64,000 nt of DNA, taken from NCBI GenBank assembly GCA_016617855.1, contig JAECUM010001925.1, positions 62,001 to 126,000 on the forward strand. The letters are read 5' to 3'. Source of the DNA: Megalonaias nervosa (lineage: Eukaryota > Mollusca > Bivalvia > Unionida > Unionidae). The position numbers and the translations under genes are program-made. The notes beneath the pieces were generated by a model. That model was not told where the DNA came from, did no database searches, and saw only the letters and a list, made by a program, of their open reading frames with translations. This document shows, piece after piece, positions 21,250 to 32,689 of the stretch; position 1 is the first letter of the stretch, and each line of letters opens with the position of its first letter.

Positions 21250-21726
21250 ATGAGACATATATAACATCCTGCCCAAATGTGTTATTGATTGATTTTAAAA
21301 TCTCTTTCAATTTAATTTTTCCAAACTGAAATAACTGTTTACCTCAATATATTCCAAATATTTGTTCAGAAACCAATTTTTGCCATATAACATCTTTGTT
21401 TACTAAAAGAAACCTAACAAAAGAAATTCTGAATATAACACACCAAAAAGTAGAACTGAACCATATCTGAATCCCCTTTCCTTATAAGAGTGTTTCTTTT
21501 AATCGTCTCAGTTTTACCACCCCAAAAACATACAACAGCTCAAGAAAGATTTGAAATGACTTACACATCATAACAACCACAAATTTAGGCAAGTCTTCAT
21601 TGTAAATAAATATGATTTTAAAATTTTTTAAAAGAAAATGCAAGAAATCTAGATTATGAACAATAAATACTAATTCATCTTATATTTCAATTTAAAAATG
21701 CCTGGACTCCCATTTAAACAGAGATG

Positions 21727-22490
21727 TTAATCCCTACTGGCACTAGAGTATGTAATTGGTATATCTAAAAAAGTTCTCTCTTTCCTACAAAATGTGTTAC
21801 TAGAGAGCTCTGGATGAAATTTAATAATTTCTGTTATCTGATATTTAACACAATCTATGTTGTGGTCAGATATATTAAACAGTTTAGACACTGAGGAATC
21901 TTTCTGATTACAGATATCCCTCAAGTGTTCTTTTATTCTCATTTGGAATTCCCTTTTAGTCTCACCTGCATATTGTTTGCCACATTTAATACAGGTGAGT
22001 AAATAGACGACATTATGTATGGTACAATGTTCTCTTAGTTTTGATTTATATTTGAGGTTCATAAATGTGCTTCTAATGATTTTAGATTTATCCATTTTCA
22101 TGCAGAAACTGCAATTAATGGTCTTGCAATCTAATACTTTATTTGCAAATGTTTTACCCATTAAGCATGGATGTTTGTTAGAAAACTTAGTTCTTATTAG
22201 TTGGTTACTAAGTTTATAACCAATCCTCTGTGCAAATATCAGTTGATCTTGGAAAATCTCTGGTAGAGTCAATTTGACAATTAGCCAGAGTTTTAATTGG
22301 ATGTTGGAGAAAATAATCATCTTTCGCAATTATGAAGATAGATGATATTACAACGCTATATTTTGATACTTTTTGAATTGATTTCAGTAATTCTGAATGA
22401 TCAATCCTGCTTGCTTTGTGAAAAGCTTCTCTTAGAATCGTTGTCAGAAAGGCTCTTCTTTCAAAGAATTGAACGAGATAGGAGACATGT
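21727..22490 (-). pseudogene. Penelope-like element: linker plus GIY-YIG endonuclease
   Basis: The minus-strand frame 22,329-21,727 (200 codons) contains YLLTCIKCGKQYAGETKR followed by MRIKEHL. This is the GIY-YIG nuclease core of Penelope-like retroelements: YL and QYAG stand for the GIY and YIG strands, followed by the conserved Arg and the EH. N-terminal to it is a cysteine cluster, CKTINCSFC, as in the linker of these elements. Upstream, in another frame (about 22,490-22,380), VQFFERRAF and FHKASRIDHSELLKS fit the 'HF..RGYP...A...R..LL' region between RT and nuclease, so a frameshift lies near 22,300-22,330. The RT itself is missing. The nuclease frame ends at a stop near 21,727. In intact elements it nicks the target for retrotransposition. 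This copy is truncated and dead. Confidence 0.85.
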
Positions 22491-23757
22491 TACCTGAAAA
22501 AATATGAGCAAGTTTTCGACAAACTGAAATGAAATTTAAGTTTGCAGAAATGAATCTGTAAATTTAGCACCTTGCTCGTGACAGTGTCCCTGCAGACCCA
22601 GTAAAGCATGAGCAAACAACCTGTGACCTTGACCTCTGATTTTTTGACCACTCCACTCCTCTTCAAATATGTAACAATATGAAATAATATATGTATGAAA
22701 GAGGTTAGTCACTTCATATAGCTGTTAGAAGTTTGTTACTCCCCAATCCCACCCACCCCAAAAAGCCCAAATGGAAACAATTCACCCTCTGTCCTTAACC
22801 ACTTACACCTGAATCCATCATCCCCAAGGATGTACCATTTACACTAGCAATTTTATCGACAATTGGCATTTTAACCTCCACACCAAGAGCAATATTTATA
22901 TTCCATGGTAAACATCTTCACTTTGATATCAGTTCATCATTGCATTCACAGATAGTACTGCAAGAGCAAAAATCTTTAACCACTCACCAGTGACCAAATA
23001 TTAAATGGCTCCTGAAGACCTTGACCTTTGAGTCCCTTGGTCATCAATCTCTAGAGAAATTAAATCCCCCCCACCCCTGATGCATTTGTGACGATAATTC
23101 CTTGACAATAACAGGATATTTCCAGATGGATGAATGAACTTTGTAACTTCCATGTTATGCCAATATTGCATGCAATACTAAACAATAACAACACTTGTTA
23201 CTTAAACTTTAAAGGACAAAATGGCTGGTCTAAAGCAACAATGACAAGTGTCATAAATCTGTGTCTGAGACATTTAAAAACTCAGGTATGTGAAGTACTG
23301 AAGTAGGAATCAACCAGAACATACTGACCACACATTCAAACATCATTCAACTATTGCATAACAGTTTTTAATTTCAATGGACCACTGCTTCACGGTCCAA
23401 TTATCAGGTAAGTGTGAATCATTACTGGACTGTAAGTGTTACAGTGGTATGAGAAGGACTAATGGAATAATTTTCACTATATAAATTATACCATTTCATA
23501 CTTCTGTAAATATTTAACATTATTTATCCAATATTTATGAATGTTTCACCATTTATTTATAAAGTTCTAAAAACCCTCCCCCACTGATAGAAAGGCAGAT
23601 AGCTATGCTAGTGAGTAGACATGGAGAAGACTCTTTTGTGAGTTAGCATATTGAGAACAAGTGTGTGGAGTTAAACAAGTCATATCATCCAGATCCATTC
23701 ATTCATTCAAAAGTAAATGAAAGAATCTGATTTCGGATAAAAGAAATATACACTGCA
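22491..23757. other. Non-coding stretch with scattered 'accttgacc' monomer pieces
   Basis: No gene seen. Single monomer-like fragments with 'gtgaccttgacctctgatt' (about 22,621) and 'ccttgacctttgagtccc' (about 23,019) belong to the family seen at 7.2-7.9 and 42.5-43.1 kb. The rest is AT-rich and unrecognised. Confidence 0.6.
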
Positions 23758-23761
23758 TATG

Positions 23762-23880
23762 CTCACATAAAAGTCAAGTTCAACTGCAAACATCCAAGAC
23801 CCTGATCTGCCATACACCAGCAGATCAGGTTATATGTTGTTTCTTCTACTAATTACTCCTAGCAAACTGGAGCTGTCCTT
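23762..23880. mobile_element. Truncated two-hairpin MITE
   Basis: Starts with 'ctcacataaaagtcaagttcaactgc' and 'accctgatctgcc...agcagatcaggt', the left end and first hairpin of the 19,740-19,938 element. It breaks off after the linker 'attactcctagcaaactgg'. Confidence 0.7.
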
Positions 23881-23934
23881 CCATATACATACTTACAAAA
23901 AAATGTTTTGAGACAGAAAGCAAAAACAAAACAA

Positions 23935-25125
23935 ACAATAAATATATGACCTTGACCATGAAGCAAGGACCCCAAATGCTGAATGCAACACATCTTCAAA
24001 ATGACAAAACATATAAGTGTACATTGTACTGAATTTCATTCATTTACCTTATACAGCTCATAGGCTAAAAAACTGAAGGGAAATGCTACTGAAACATAAA
24101 ATAGTGGCCTGTGACCATGACCTTGAGGTGACAGGACCCCAAATGTGATACATGATAAGTGTAGTAAATTTCATTCCATAATCTCAAATGACTATAGGAT
24201 GGACTGGAAATTATGATGGAAAACTTCATACACTAACAAATGACCTGGACCTTGAAGATAGAACTCCTAATGAGGTATGTGACACACTTGCTAATTCTTA
24301 AATTATAGAAAGGAAAGGAAAATGATGAAAACTTAAAATACTGACCCTAAAGGACAACCAATGTAACACAAACACACCCTTTAATGATGATGTTTATGCA
24401 TACCAAGTTTCATCCCAAACAGCTCTAAAGTTACAGACCAGAATGAAAAGTGTGAGGGAAAACTTTAAAATGTTTAATTTGTTACCTGGACATTGAAGAC
24501 ACGATCTCTAATGTAATAGGCAACACGTCTCATGATGGTATGTGAAGTATACCAAGTTTCATGCCATAATCTTAAGGAGCTCTAACGTAATAAAGCTGAA
24601 TAGAGAGGTGACAGGAAACTTAAAATACTGGGCTGTGACCTTGTCCTTGAAAACACAACTGACAATGTGGTTTGCAACACACCTTCTAATGATGACATAA
24701 ATATGCCAAGTGTCCTTAATACTAAATGGCTTGGAAGTTAATAAAGGGCACAAGAAAGAGTGCGGCAAACTTGTAATACTGTACAGTGACCTTGATCTTG
24801 AATATAGCACCACAATGTGGTATGTGACACATTCTGATGATGATGTACAGGTACACCAAGTTTAATTACTTAACCTCAAATAGCTTGAAAGTTATGGAGC
24901 AGAAAGAAAAGTGTGAAGGAAAACTTGAAATATTGAGCTCTAACCTTAACCTTGCAGACAGAACAGCCAGAAATAAAAAGAAGGCATGTTTCCAGTTGGA
25001 TGACTGTCCCTGTTCTCATTGCAGACTCTAGCACAGCTTTCAAGTTATTGAACCAAAATGAAATTGATAAAAGGCTATAAGGATTGCTAGATGAAAATAA
25101 GGAAACTTGTGCCCTGATTTTCACA
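23935..25125 (+). repeat. ~152 bp tandem satellite with 'tgaccttgaccttgaa'
   Basis: About eight monomers. The 'gaccttgaccttgaa'-like landmark falls at about 23,947, 24,114, 24,240, 24,343, 24,485, 24,636, 24,787 and 24,940; the last four are 151-153 bp apart. Each monomer also has variants of 'taccaagtttcat', 'ataacctcaaatagctctaa', 'agaatgaaaagtgtgaggg' and 'aaacttaaaatact'. The small frames in both strands (24,559-25,124) follow the repeat and have no recognised domain. 'tgaccttga' half-sites resemble nuclear-receptor response elements (see findings). Confidence 0.75.
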
Positions 25126-26450
25126 AAAAGGCAAGGGATAAAAAAAATTTTTTTCTTTTCTTAAATACTGAGACAAAACTAGGCTTGCAGTACAGAACTG
25201 CTAGAATGATGTTAACTGATATATGGCTATACAATCTGAGAAAGTGATACAAGTTACACCAACATAATACTGACAACACACTTTACAAAAAATTGAAATC
25301 ACCAATCACCACTGGTTTAATAAAGGTCAAGTTTCATTCAAGCAAATTTCATCCCTTTAAGTCTTACATGTACATCCTATATGAATAGTGGCTCCTTCTA
25401 AAACATGCAGATCATTATGAAAGACCTACATACATGAATCACCAATAATATAACACTATTTATGCAACACAGCAGTAGTTAACTTCAGATTTAAACAATT
25501 TATCATAAAATTTAAACAAATTCAATTAAAACCTGCCATTTATATCCTTAATAACCAAATTAAAGCTTATCCACTAGAACCCCAGATCTCAACTGTCACT
25601 GGCTTTTGATGGATTTCTATCTTTTAGAGCTGTCCTTCACTCTTGATATCAGTGGGCCAAAACCCCCTACTGGCTTTTTGGCCATCACATCCTATCTTTC
25701 TGTCAACTACACATAATTGATTGTGGCTCTATTAGTTCTTGTGACAAAATTAACACATTTCTTTGTCCTGTTTGAGGGTGTTGCCTACAGTAAAAAGCCC
25801 CCTGAAATCTAAATCAATCTCAAGACAGACAGGTCCACAAAAATGGCAGAGGAAGAATAAGTGACTCCAAGAATCTGGTGACAATTTACATTAGTAATCT
25901 GATGATTCTGTCATGTTAATTGGTGAATCAGAGTCTTAATAAATTACAAAGATTTCTTGTAGAATGTGATCTGACCTCCTAATTTTATTACTTCATTTAA
26001 GGACAGTAAACAAGCACAATTTGGTTGACAATCAGTTACATAATCAGCTGTCAGGAATTTAAAGTGTGAAAATAATCATAGAACTAGTGAATCACATGTT
26101 AAAACCCAGCTAAATGAATGACTTTGCTAGCTATTAAACTATGTGATATTATTAAGATTCTAAGGTAAGGATATGTGTTTCTGAAACTACTTGTATGCAT
26201 TATGACTAACAAGTACTATTCAGTGTGACCACTTTATTCACTGAATAGCTAATTAAACCAGAAACCTAAAAATTTCTGGGGCTGCACATTTAAGTAACAG
26301 ACTGACCAAACATGCAATTTTTCCCCATAAATTACATTCTATAAAATGTTTAAAAAAATCCACTTAAAACACTCGACCTTCACAAAACCACAAATGTGTC
26401 TCAAACCCTCCAACAGAGTTGCTTGTCCAACAATTTTTATTCTGCAGATT
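25126..26450. other. Non-coding, largely unique DNA
   Basis: No gene recognised. The stretch about 25,590-25,850 (around 'ctattagttcttgtgacaaaattaac') looks single-copy and moderately less AT-rich. It could be conserved non-coding DNA, but nothing in the sequence alone proves it. Confidence 0.5.
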
Positions 26451-26454
26451 CTTT

Positions 26455-26478
26455 TCCAAAACCATGAATGCCCTGAAG

Positions 26479-26568
<90 letters not shown>

Positions 26569-26647
26569 CAGCACATCAGCACACTCATGGCTATTTAGTG
26601 CTGAACAAAAGCAAGGTAGTAAAAGAATTGTAAAGGCAAATATCTTC
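26455..26647 (+). repeat. Dispersed repeat carrying a long (GT)n, copy 1
   Basis: Unit: 'tccaaaaccatgaatgccc', then a GT array (26,481-26,567, about 87 bp), then 'cagcacatcagcacactcat' and 'ggctatttagtgctgaac'. It is followed immediately by a second, closely similar unit. Cysteine-valine reading frames across it are artefacts of the GT array. Confidence 0.85.
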
Positions 26648-26673
26648 CAAAACCATGAATACCCTGGAGTAAG

Positions 26674-26711
<38 letters not shown>

Positions 26712-27020
26712 ATCAGCACATCAGCACACTCATGGCTATTTAGTGTTCAACAAAAGCTAGGTAGTAAAAGAATTGTAAAGACAAATATCTTGCCAAAATT
26801 CCCAAATGTCAAACAAAATGAAGATAAATGGGTACAATCCTTAAAATACAAGGTCAGATTTTCATATTTAAACCACACCTTTCAAAAAATCCAAGACCTC
26901 AATCGGAACTTTATCACAGGATGTATCCAGAGGCAAACAGTTTGCCGTCATAAGTCACCTCTTACAACATACAGGAGGAAGCATATTCTACATCCCTTGA
27001 GCCCACATGGGAAGATTACC
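26648..27020 (+). repeat. Dispersed repeat carrying (GT)n, copy 2 with 3' body
   Basis: Repeats copy 1 ('ccaaaaccatgaataccc', GT array 26,675-26,709, 'cagcacatcagcacactcat') and then continues into a body with 'aagtcacctcttacaacata' and 'attctacatcccttgagccc'. The same body with a GTAT/AC microsatellite occurs at 41,155-41,590, and an antisense copy is at about 61,080-61,262. A microsatellite therefore appears to be an internal, variable part of this element. Confidence 0.75.
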
Positions 27021-27149
27021 ATGGAGAAATAGTTTCTTGGACTCTATAAATTATTTTTTCTTTAATTGTGGATAAAAAAATTGGGGTTTTGAGAAAAATT
27101 ATATTTTCAATGGTACTTCAATTTGTTGATCCATGAATACCTTCTATTG

Positions 27150-27650
27150 ATGTCATAGAATGATTATTGTTCACTGATGTGTGAAGAGGTCGTATTTTCA
27201 TAGAAGGGTCATTGTTTTCTGATCTGTGAAATGGTCAAACTGTCTTCGAGAAGGATCATTGTTTAATGATCTGCAATGAGGTCCTATCGTTTTTTTTATA
27301 AGGATCACTGTTCAATGATCTGTGAAGAGGTCCTGCTGTTTTAACAATAGGATTATTGTTCACTGATCTGTCAAGAGGTCCTAATGTCTTCACAGATCAT
27401 AGGTCCATTTCTTTTCACTGCTCATTTATCTCTGACGTGGTCCAATTGTTTTCACAGAAGGATCACTGTTCATTAGTCCATGAAGAGGTCTTATTGTTTT
27501 CATGGAAGGATCACTGTTCATTGATTTGTGAAGAGGTCCTGTTGTTTACACAGAAAGATCATTGCTCACTGAACTATTAAGAGATCCTATTGTTTTTTCA
27601 GACAGATCATTATTCATTGATCTGTGAAGAGGTCATATTCTTTCCACACA
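27150..27650 (+). repeat. 48 bp minisatellite, about 10 copies
   Basis: The unit is approximated by 'tgatctgtgaagaggtcc' plus 'attgttttcacagaaggatc' plus 'attgttcac'. 'agaggtc' landmarks fall at about 27,185, 27,325, 27,373, 27,484, 27,531, 27,580 and 27,627, mostly 47-49 bp apart. One expanded spacing (about 63 bp) occurs at 27,373-27,436. The period is 16 codons, so the plus frame 27,356-27,580 reads as a repeated peptide (SQKDHCSLICEEV-like). Stops in other copies and the lack of a start context argue against a gene. Confidence 0.85.
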
Positions 27651-28826
<1,176 letters not shown>

Positions 28827-28967
28827 CCTCATTAAGGAGCCTTCATTATAACAGTTTCTTCATACTTCGATAATGGTCATGGATCTAATTTTCTAATGTA
28901 GTAGTAAAATTATATATATCATGTACTTCATTATAAAATGGTGGTATACTCCATGGCTCCCACAGAC

Positions 28968-28993
28968 TGTGTGTGTGTGTGTGTGTGTGTGTG
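28968..28993 (+). repeat. (GT)n microsatellite
   Basis: About 13 GT units. Confidence 0.95.
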
Positions 28994-29194
28994 GTTTTTG
29001 GATAAGGCCTCAAGGGAGAAATGTCTTGTACTAACTGAGAAACCTCCCACAGATAAAGAATTATTACAATTAATATTACACAAATGTTTTAAATTGTATT
29101 GGTTTAAATTTTCAGGGTTTTCCATATTACAGTTTTGTTAGAATTTTTAAATTCATGGATCGAGAAAGAGATTCAATGCTCCTTATTTATAATT

Positions 29195-29480
29195 CCATAC
29201 CTGGGCGTCATAAATGTGATATGCATTATAAGTGAGGGACCCTTATACTGAGGGATGTTACAACAAGGCTATGTCATAATAGTGCATATACATACAAAAA
29301 TGGAGTATTTAATGATGTGAAATCCCATTCTCACTAGCCAAGAACTATAATTAACTCAACAAATTTAAGAAGATATTCAGAATTCAAATAATTTAATGGG
29401 ATCCATTACCATACCTGCATTATAAGTAGGGCAGCAATATACTAAGATGCTTCTTAATGAGGGACCACTGTGCTATCGTT
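29195..29480. mobile_element. Possible decayed pogo/Tigger-like MITE
   Basis: Carries 'gcattataagtgagggaccc', 'gcattataagtagggcagc' and 'cttcttaatgagggaccactg', repeated subterminal-like motifs similar to those of the TA-flanked element at 36,427-36,621. Ends and target duplication were not defined. Confidence 0.4.
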
Positions 29481-29603
29481 TCCAAAGATGTACTGTTTGG
29501 TCTATAGATCTGAGGTTGTAGCAACTTCAAATCCACAACAACTAGTATACAATAAAAAAGTGCACTTACAGTATTACAACAAATGTGAACAATACTAATA
29601 AAG

Positions 29604-29615
29604 CTGGTTGTTGCT
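29604..29615 (+). repeat. SINE target-site duplication, left copy
   Basis: CTGGTTGTTGCT, repeated exactly at 29,868-29,879. Confidence 0.9.
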
Positions 29616-29867
29616 GGGGCCCTGAGTGACTGAGCAGTCTAAAGCGCTCACCGCTCCGGATCACTGCCATCTCACCTCTGTCTGCATGGGTTTGAGTCTC
29701 AGGCTCAGCTAACGCGGGTATGTGAGAAAGCTTGCCAGTAGCTTCTCGAGGGTTGGTGGTTCTTCCCGGGGTTTTCCAGGGTTTTTCCTCCATCAGTTAT
29801 ACTGGCCACCATGTACAGCCTATCTTGTGCTGAAAAATGGCATTAAACTCTACAATAACAACAACAA
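29616..29867 (+). mobile_element. tRNA-derived SINE (type II), full length
   Basis: A 252 bp element with a tRNA Leu/Ser-like head ('gagtgactgagcagtctaaa', 'gcgctc') and a B-box-like 'gggtttgagtctcaggc'. The body has 'gagaaagcttgccagtagct', 'ggtggttcttcccggggttt' and 'cctccatcagttatactggc', and it ends in 'ggcattaaactctacaataacaacaacaa'. An exact 12 bp duplication flanks it. Other copies: 47,220-47,460 and 55,596-55,850. It is distinct in body and tail from type I at 20,913-21,237. Frames at 29,566-29,793 and 29,722-30,030 are shadows of the SINE. Confidence 0.9.
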
Positions 29868-29879
29868 CTGGTTGTTGCT
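29868..29879 (+). repeat. SINE target-site duplication, right copy
   Basis: CTGGTTGTTGCT, an exact repeat of 29,604-29,615. Confidence 0.9.
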
Positions 29880-30270
29880 AAACCTCTTGTATGTAGATGC
29901 ATATGGTAGTGGCCCAATATATCACTGGCAATTTCAATTTGGAAAGAAAATTAAAGTCCATTTACCTATTATGTTTTGCAGTGCTGAGCACTCAGCTTGC
30001 ACTGTCAATAGAAATCATAAAGATGGGTAAAAAAAAACTATCTTGTTTTATCTTTTATTGATGTCATAATTTAGAAGGCAGTCACCCATCTTTCAACAGC
30101 ATTTTTTTTTTCAACACATCTTTTAACTAGTTAATTTTCACTGGGTACAGTGGCACTCCTAACTTGTTAGATCTAGATAATGCAATTTGCAGAGTATTAT
30201 TGAATCCTGACACAGCACTTTTATGGAAGACAGCTGAAATAAGAATCTTTTCTTCAATCTATTATATACA

Positions 30271-30459
30271 CTCACAAGTTGAATCCAATTGCAAACTGCA
30301 CAAAGCCAGTTTGGGCATAACAAAATACACTGACAAATCTGGGTCTATGTAATTTGTTAGGAGTAGTAATCAGCAGAACAACATAGACCATGACCTGCTG
30401 GTGCATTTTGCAACAAATGATCAAGGTCTATGCTGTTTGCAATGGGACTTATAAGCGAG
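30271..30459. mobile_element. Two-hairpin MITE, diverged full-length copy
   Basis: The right terminal repeat CTTATAAGCGAG (30,448-30,459) is followed by TA. The left end 'ctcacaagttgaatccaatt' is decayed. Internal blocks 'aaactgcac', 'aaatctgggtctatg', 'tagaccatgacctgctggtg' and 'gatcaaggtctatgctgtttgc' match the family of 19,740-19,938, read in the opposite orientation by linker order ('ttgttaggagtagtaatcag'). Confidence 0.7.
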
Positions 30460-30479
30460 TACAGACATTTTTTCAAGGC

Positions 30480-31559
30480 CATATACTAAGCTTTAAAGGG
30501 ACATTGACCTCAATAGTAGATTGACACACTGAATCAAACTGTCAACTGATATGCTTAATCATAATGAAGGGTCACATAAATTGTGTGAGAAAAAAAATGT
30601 GAGCTAAAACATTGTTCTTTTTATCACTGTCCTGCTACAAAAATCTGAATGGAAAACAAAACATTAAAAATTCTACAAGCAGACACTAAAATAAAGCCAT
30701 ATGTTGAACGCTTGTCACAGGTGTTGGTAATCTATCTGCAAAACAAGGCATTTACATGCAAACATGAATTTCCTTGCCAACAAAGCACATTTGGAGTAGC
30801 CAATGATAAACAGGCTAGTATGAAGGATTGATGCTGAGACAATGGGAGTTAAGTGTCTCTCACAGAGATACACCACAACACTTGATTTAGGTTGGCCTGC
30901 AATTGAAGCTGTTACCCACGGGTTATGAGTCTAAGATACACTAAACCACCATAAGCAAACAATGCTGTAAGTATACTACTGTACTCATTAAGATGCATCA
31001 ACATGCAAAGTTTGATCAATGGGTTGAAACCAAAATTACCATATGCCTATAAGGCCAGCATCAATCTATTTGTCACAGTGCCGATGTATCTGGCAAAGTC
31101 TTTCAGGCTCATGGCTATGCTTAAACAATGCATTTTAATTAACATAAGTATATATGCAACAAAATCCTTAAATCTGCTGATCCTATTAAAAGTAGAAATT
31201 GAAACATCAACAGTTTATGTGAAAACCTGTTTCATGTGCACTTGTATTTTACTCGGTCATTAGCATATAACTGAAAAGTCATCAAAATGGGGTAAATATT
31301 GCACAATCTGAATAATCAATACAACATATGTGTTTTTCTAAGTCTTCTTTTGTTAAAAAACAAGTAAAAGTTTGTTGTTTACAACTGAAATCTTTATTCT
31401 CTCTTGTTTTATCATTTTTATGATGAGGTCTATGGGCTGTATGAAGGGCCTGCAGTTTACATTTGCTTTAGTCCTTTCTGACCTTAACATTTTCAGACAT
31501 TTTTCTAACACTGGATGAAGGAAACTTTGATGATTCTAATTGTAATGAGGCTAAAGATA
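30480..31559. other. Non-coding stretch, nothing recognised
   Basis: Short frames at 30,649-30,831 and 31,003-31,263 (60 and 86 codons) have no recognised domain, no repeats and no clear splice context. Confidence 0.5.
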
Positions 31560-31720
31560 GTTTATGGTTATGGTACAAGTTATTTAGTGTCCAGGCAATT
31601 AGAGCAAAGTGCTTTGCTCAAGGACACACCACAGTAGCTGACCCTGGCTGATATGATTGTAGGATCTGAACCCATACAATTTTAGCTGAGAGTCTGGCAT
31701 CATGACCTCATTATGCAGGA
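31560..31720 (-). mobile_element. Antisense tRNA-SINE (type III) copy
   Basis: Reverse-complement relative of 36,655-36,810: 'gtgtccaggcaattagagc', 'gtgctttgctcaaggacac' and 'aggatctgaacccatac' (B-box-like, reversed). The head is diverged. No target duplication was seen. Confidence 0.6.
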
Positions 31721-31898
31721 GGTTACGTCTACATCTATAAACCCACAAAGGTGGAGGTGGTGGTAGTAAGGCTTATGATGCAGAAAATGTAACAAACAAG
31801 TATCAAACAAGGTCACTGTGACCTAATTTTCATACAGAGTATGTTTGTAATTTCTGATATTCATTTGTTACATCATATGTATCTTTAAGATTGATGGA

Positions 31899-31987
31899 TG
31901 TTTGTAATTTTAGTTATTTGTTTCTTACATCTCCATATCTTTAAAGATACAGATATAATAACAAACAAATGGCTAAACTTACAAACA
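31899..31987. repeat. 89 bp imperfect palindrome
   Basis: The left arm begins TGTTTGTAATTTTAG. The right arm ends CTAAACTTACAAACA, its near-exact reverse complement. The arms, each about 44 bases, meet at a CTTTAAAG centre with almost no loop and a few mismatches. No gene relationship is apparent. It could be a foldback MITE relic or a hairpin-forming replication-slippage product. Confidence 0.8.
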
Positions 31988-32689
31988 TGACTGAAGTGTC
32001 AAAATTATGTCACAGTAATCTAGTTTGGTATAGCCAAGTCACTCTCCCTGAGATGCATACACGTAAAAATTTTCATAATCATAAGTAAAATAGGGTTCAA
32101 CATACTGGGGGGTAAACAGAACGATTAGCTAAAAATACATGTTATTCAAGTGTGCAATTAGGACTGAGTGCACTAGTTTGGGTATGACTGATCTACATTC
32201 GTTAGCGGCATTCACATACTAATTCTCTTGAACATTGGTGAAACAGGATACAAGATAAATGAGGGTAATAGGAATGGATTGCTGAAAATACAAATGTCAC
32301 TTGTGCATGAAAATTAGGTTGCAGTGACCTTCCTTTAGTAAGGTTGACTGACTCTTCTGAGATGCGTCAACATTTTGTCATGAGTAAGTGAAAATGAGGT
32401 CTGGGATTTTGAGGTTGTTGCAAAATTTGGCATGAAATGATTAATCAGTATATTGGTGCATCGATACCTTTTCCATACTGATACAAGAGGTGAAGAATCA
32501 ATACAAAATGAATCTTACCCTATTTAAGTTACTTTAATCTTCAGCAGTCATGAATAATCATTAGTTGTCTTTTTATTCATCTAAGACAGCTGTTGCAGGC
32601 ATATGCAGTAATTTCTGTCAGGTTAACAAACAAAACCAAAATATTGATAACACCCACTTGCCTTCTACAAATTAACACAAGGGGGTTTG
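31988..32689. other. Non-coding stretch, weak monomer-like text
   Basis: Phrases such as 'cagtgaccttcctttagtaa' and 'gagatgcgtcaacattttgtc' suggest a decayed tandem family, but I could not establish a period. Confidence 0.4.

Larger units (their letters stand above)
20150..21640 (-). pseudogene. L1/Tx1-like LINE, 3' part of RT ORF, split by a SINE
   Basis: The minus strand encodes the post-palm part of a non-LTR retrotransposon polyprotein, in pieces. About 21,540-21,480 gives FWGGKTETIKRNTL, the 'FiWgGK..ik+.tL' motif after the RT domain of L1/Tx1-type elements. After a frameshift, about 21,460-21,370 gives RISFVRFLLVNKDVIWQKL, the 'KISWv+RLL' segment. Beyond the SINE, 20,820-20,632 is open (ESNWCYTIQQLF...), and 20,355-20,270 gives IENSEHLFFNCSVTEHF then TGA, KLW. 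This matches the zinc-binding RT C-terminal domain (E..EHLF..C). The TGA sits where Trp is usual. Catalytic RT and endonuclease are absent (5' truncated). A T run on the plus strand at about 20,151-20,159 may be the poly(A) end. Confidence 0.8.

Noticed and set aside
26346..27032. Several long plus-strand ORFs with Cys-Val runs
   Set aside because: They are translations of the GT microsatellite; no unique coding segment.
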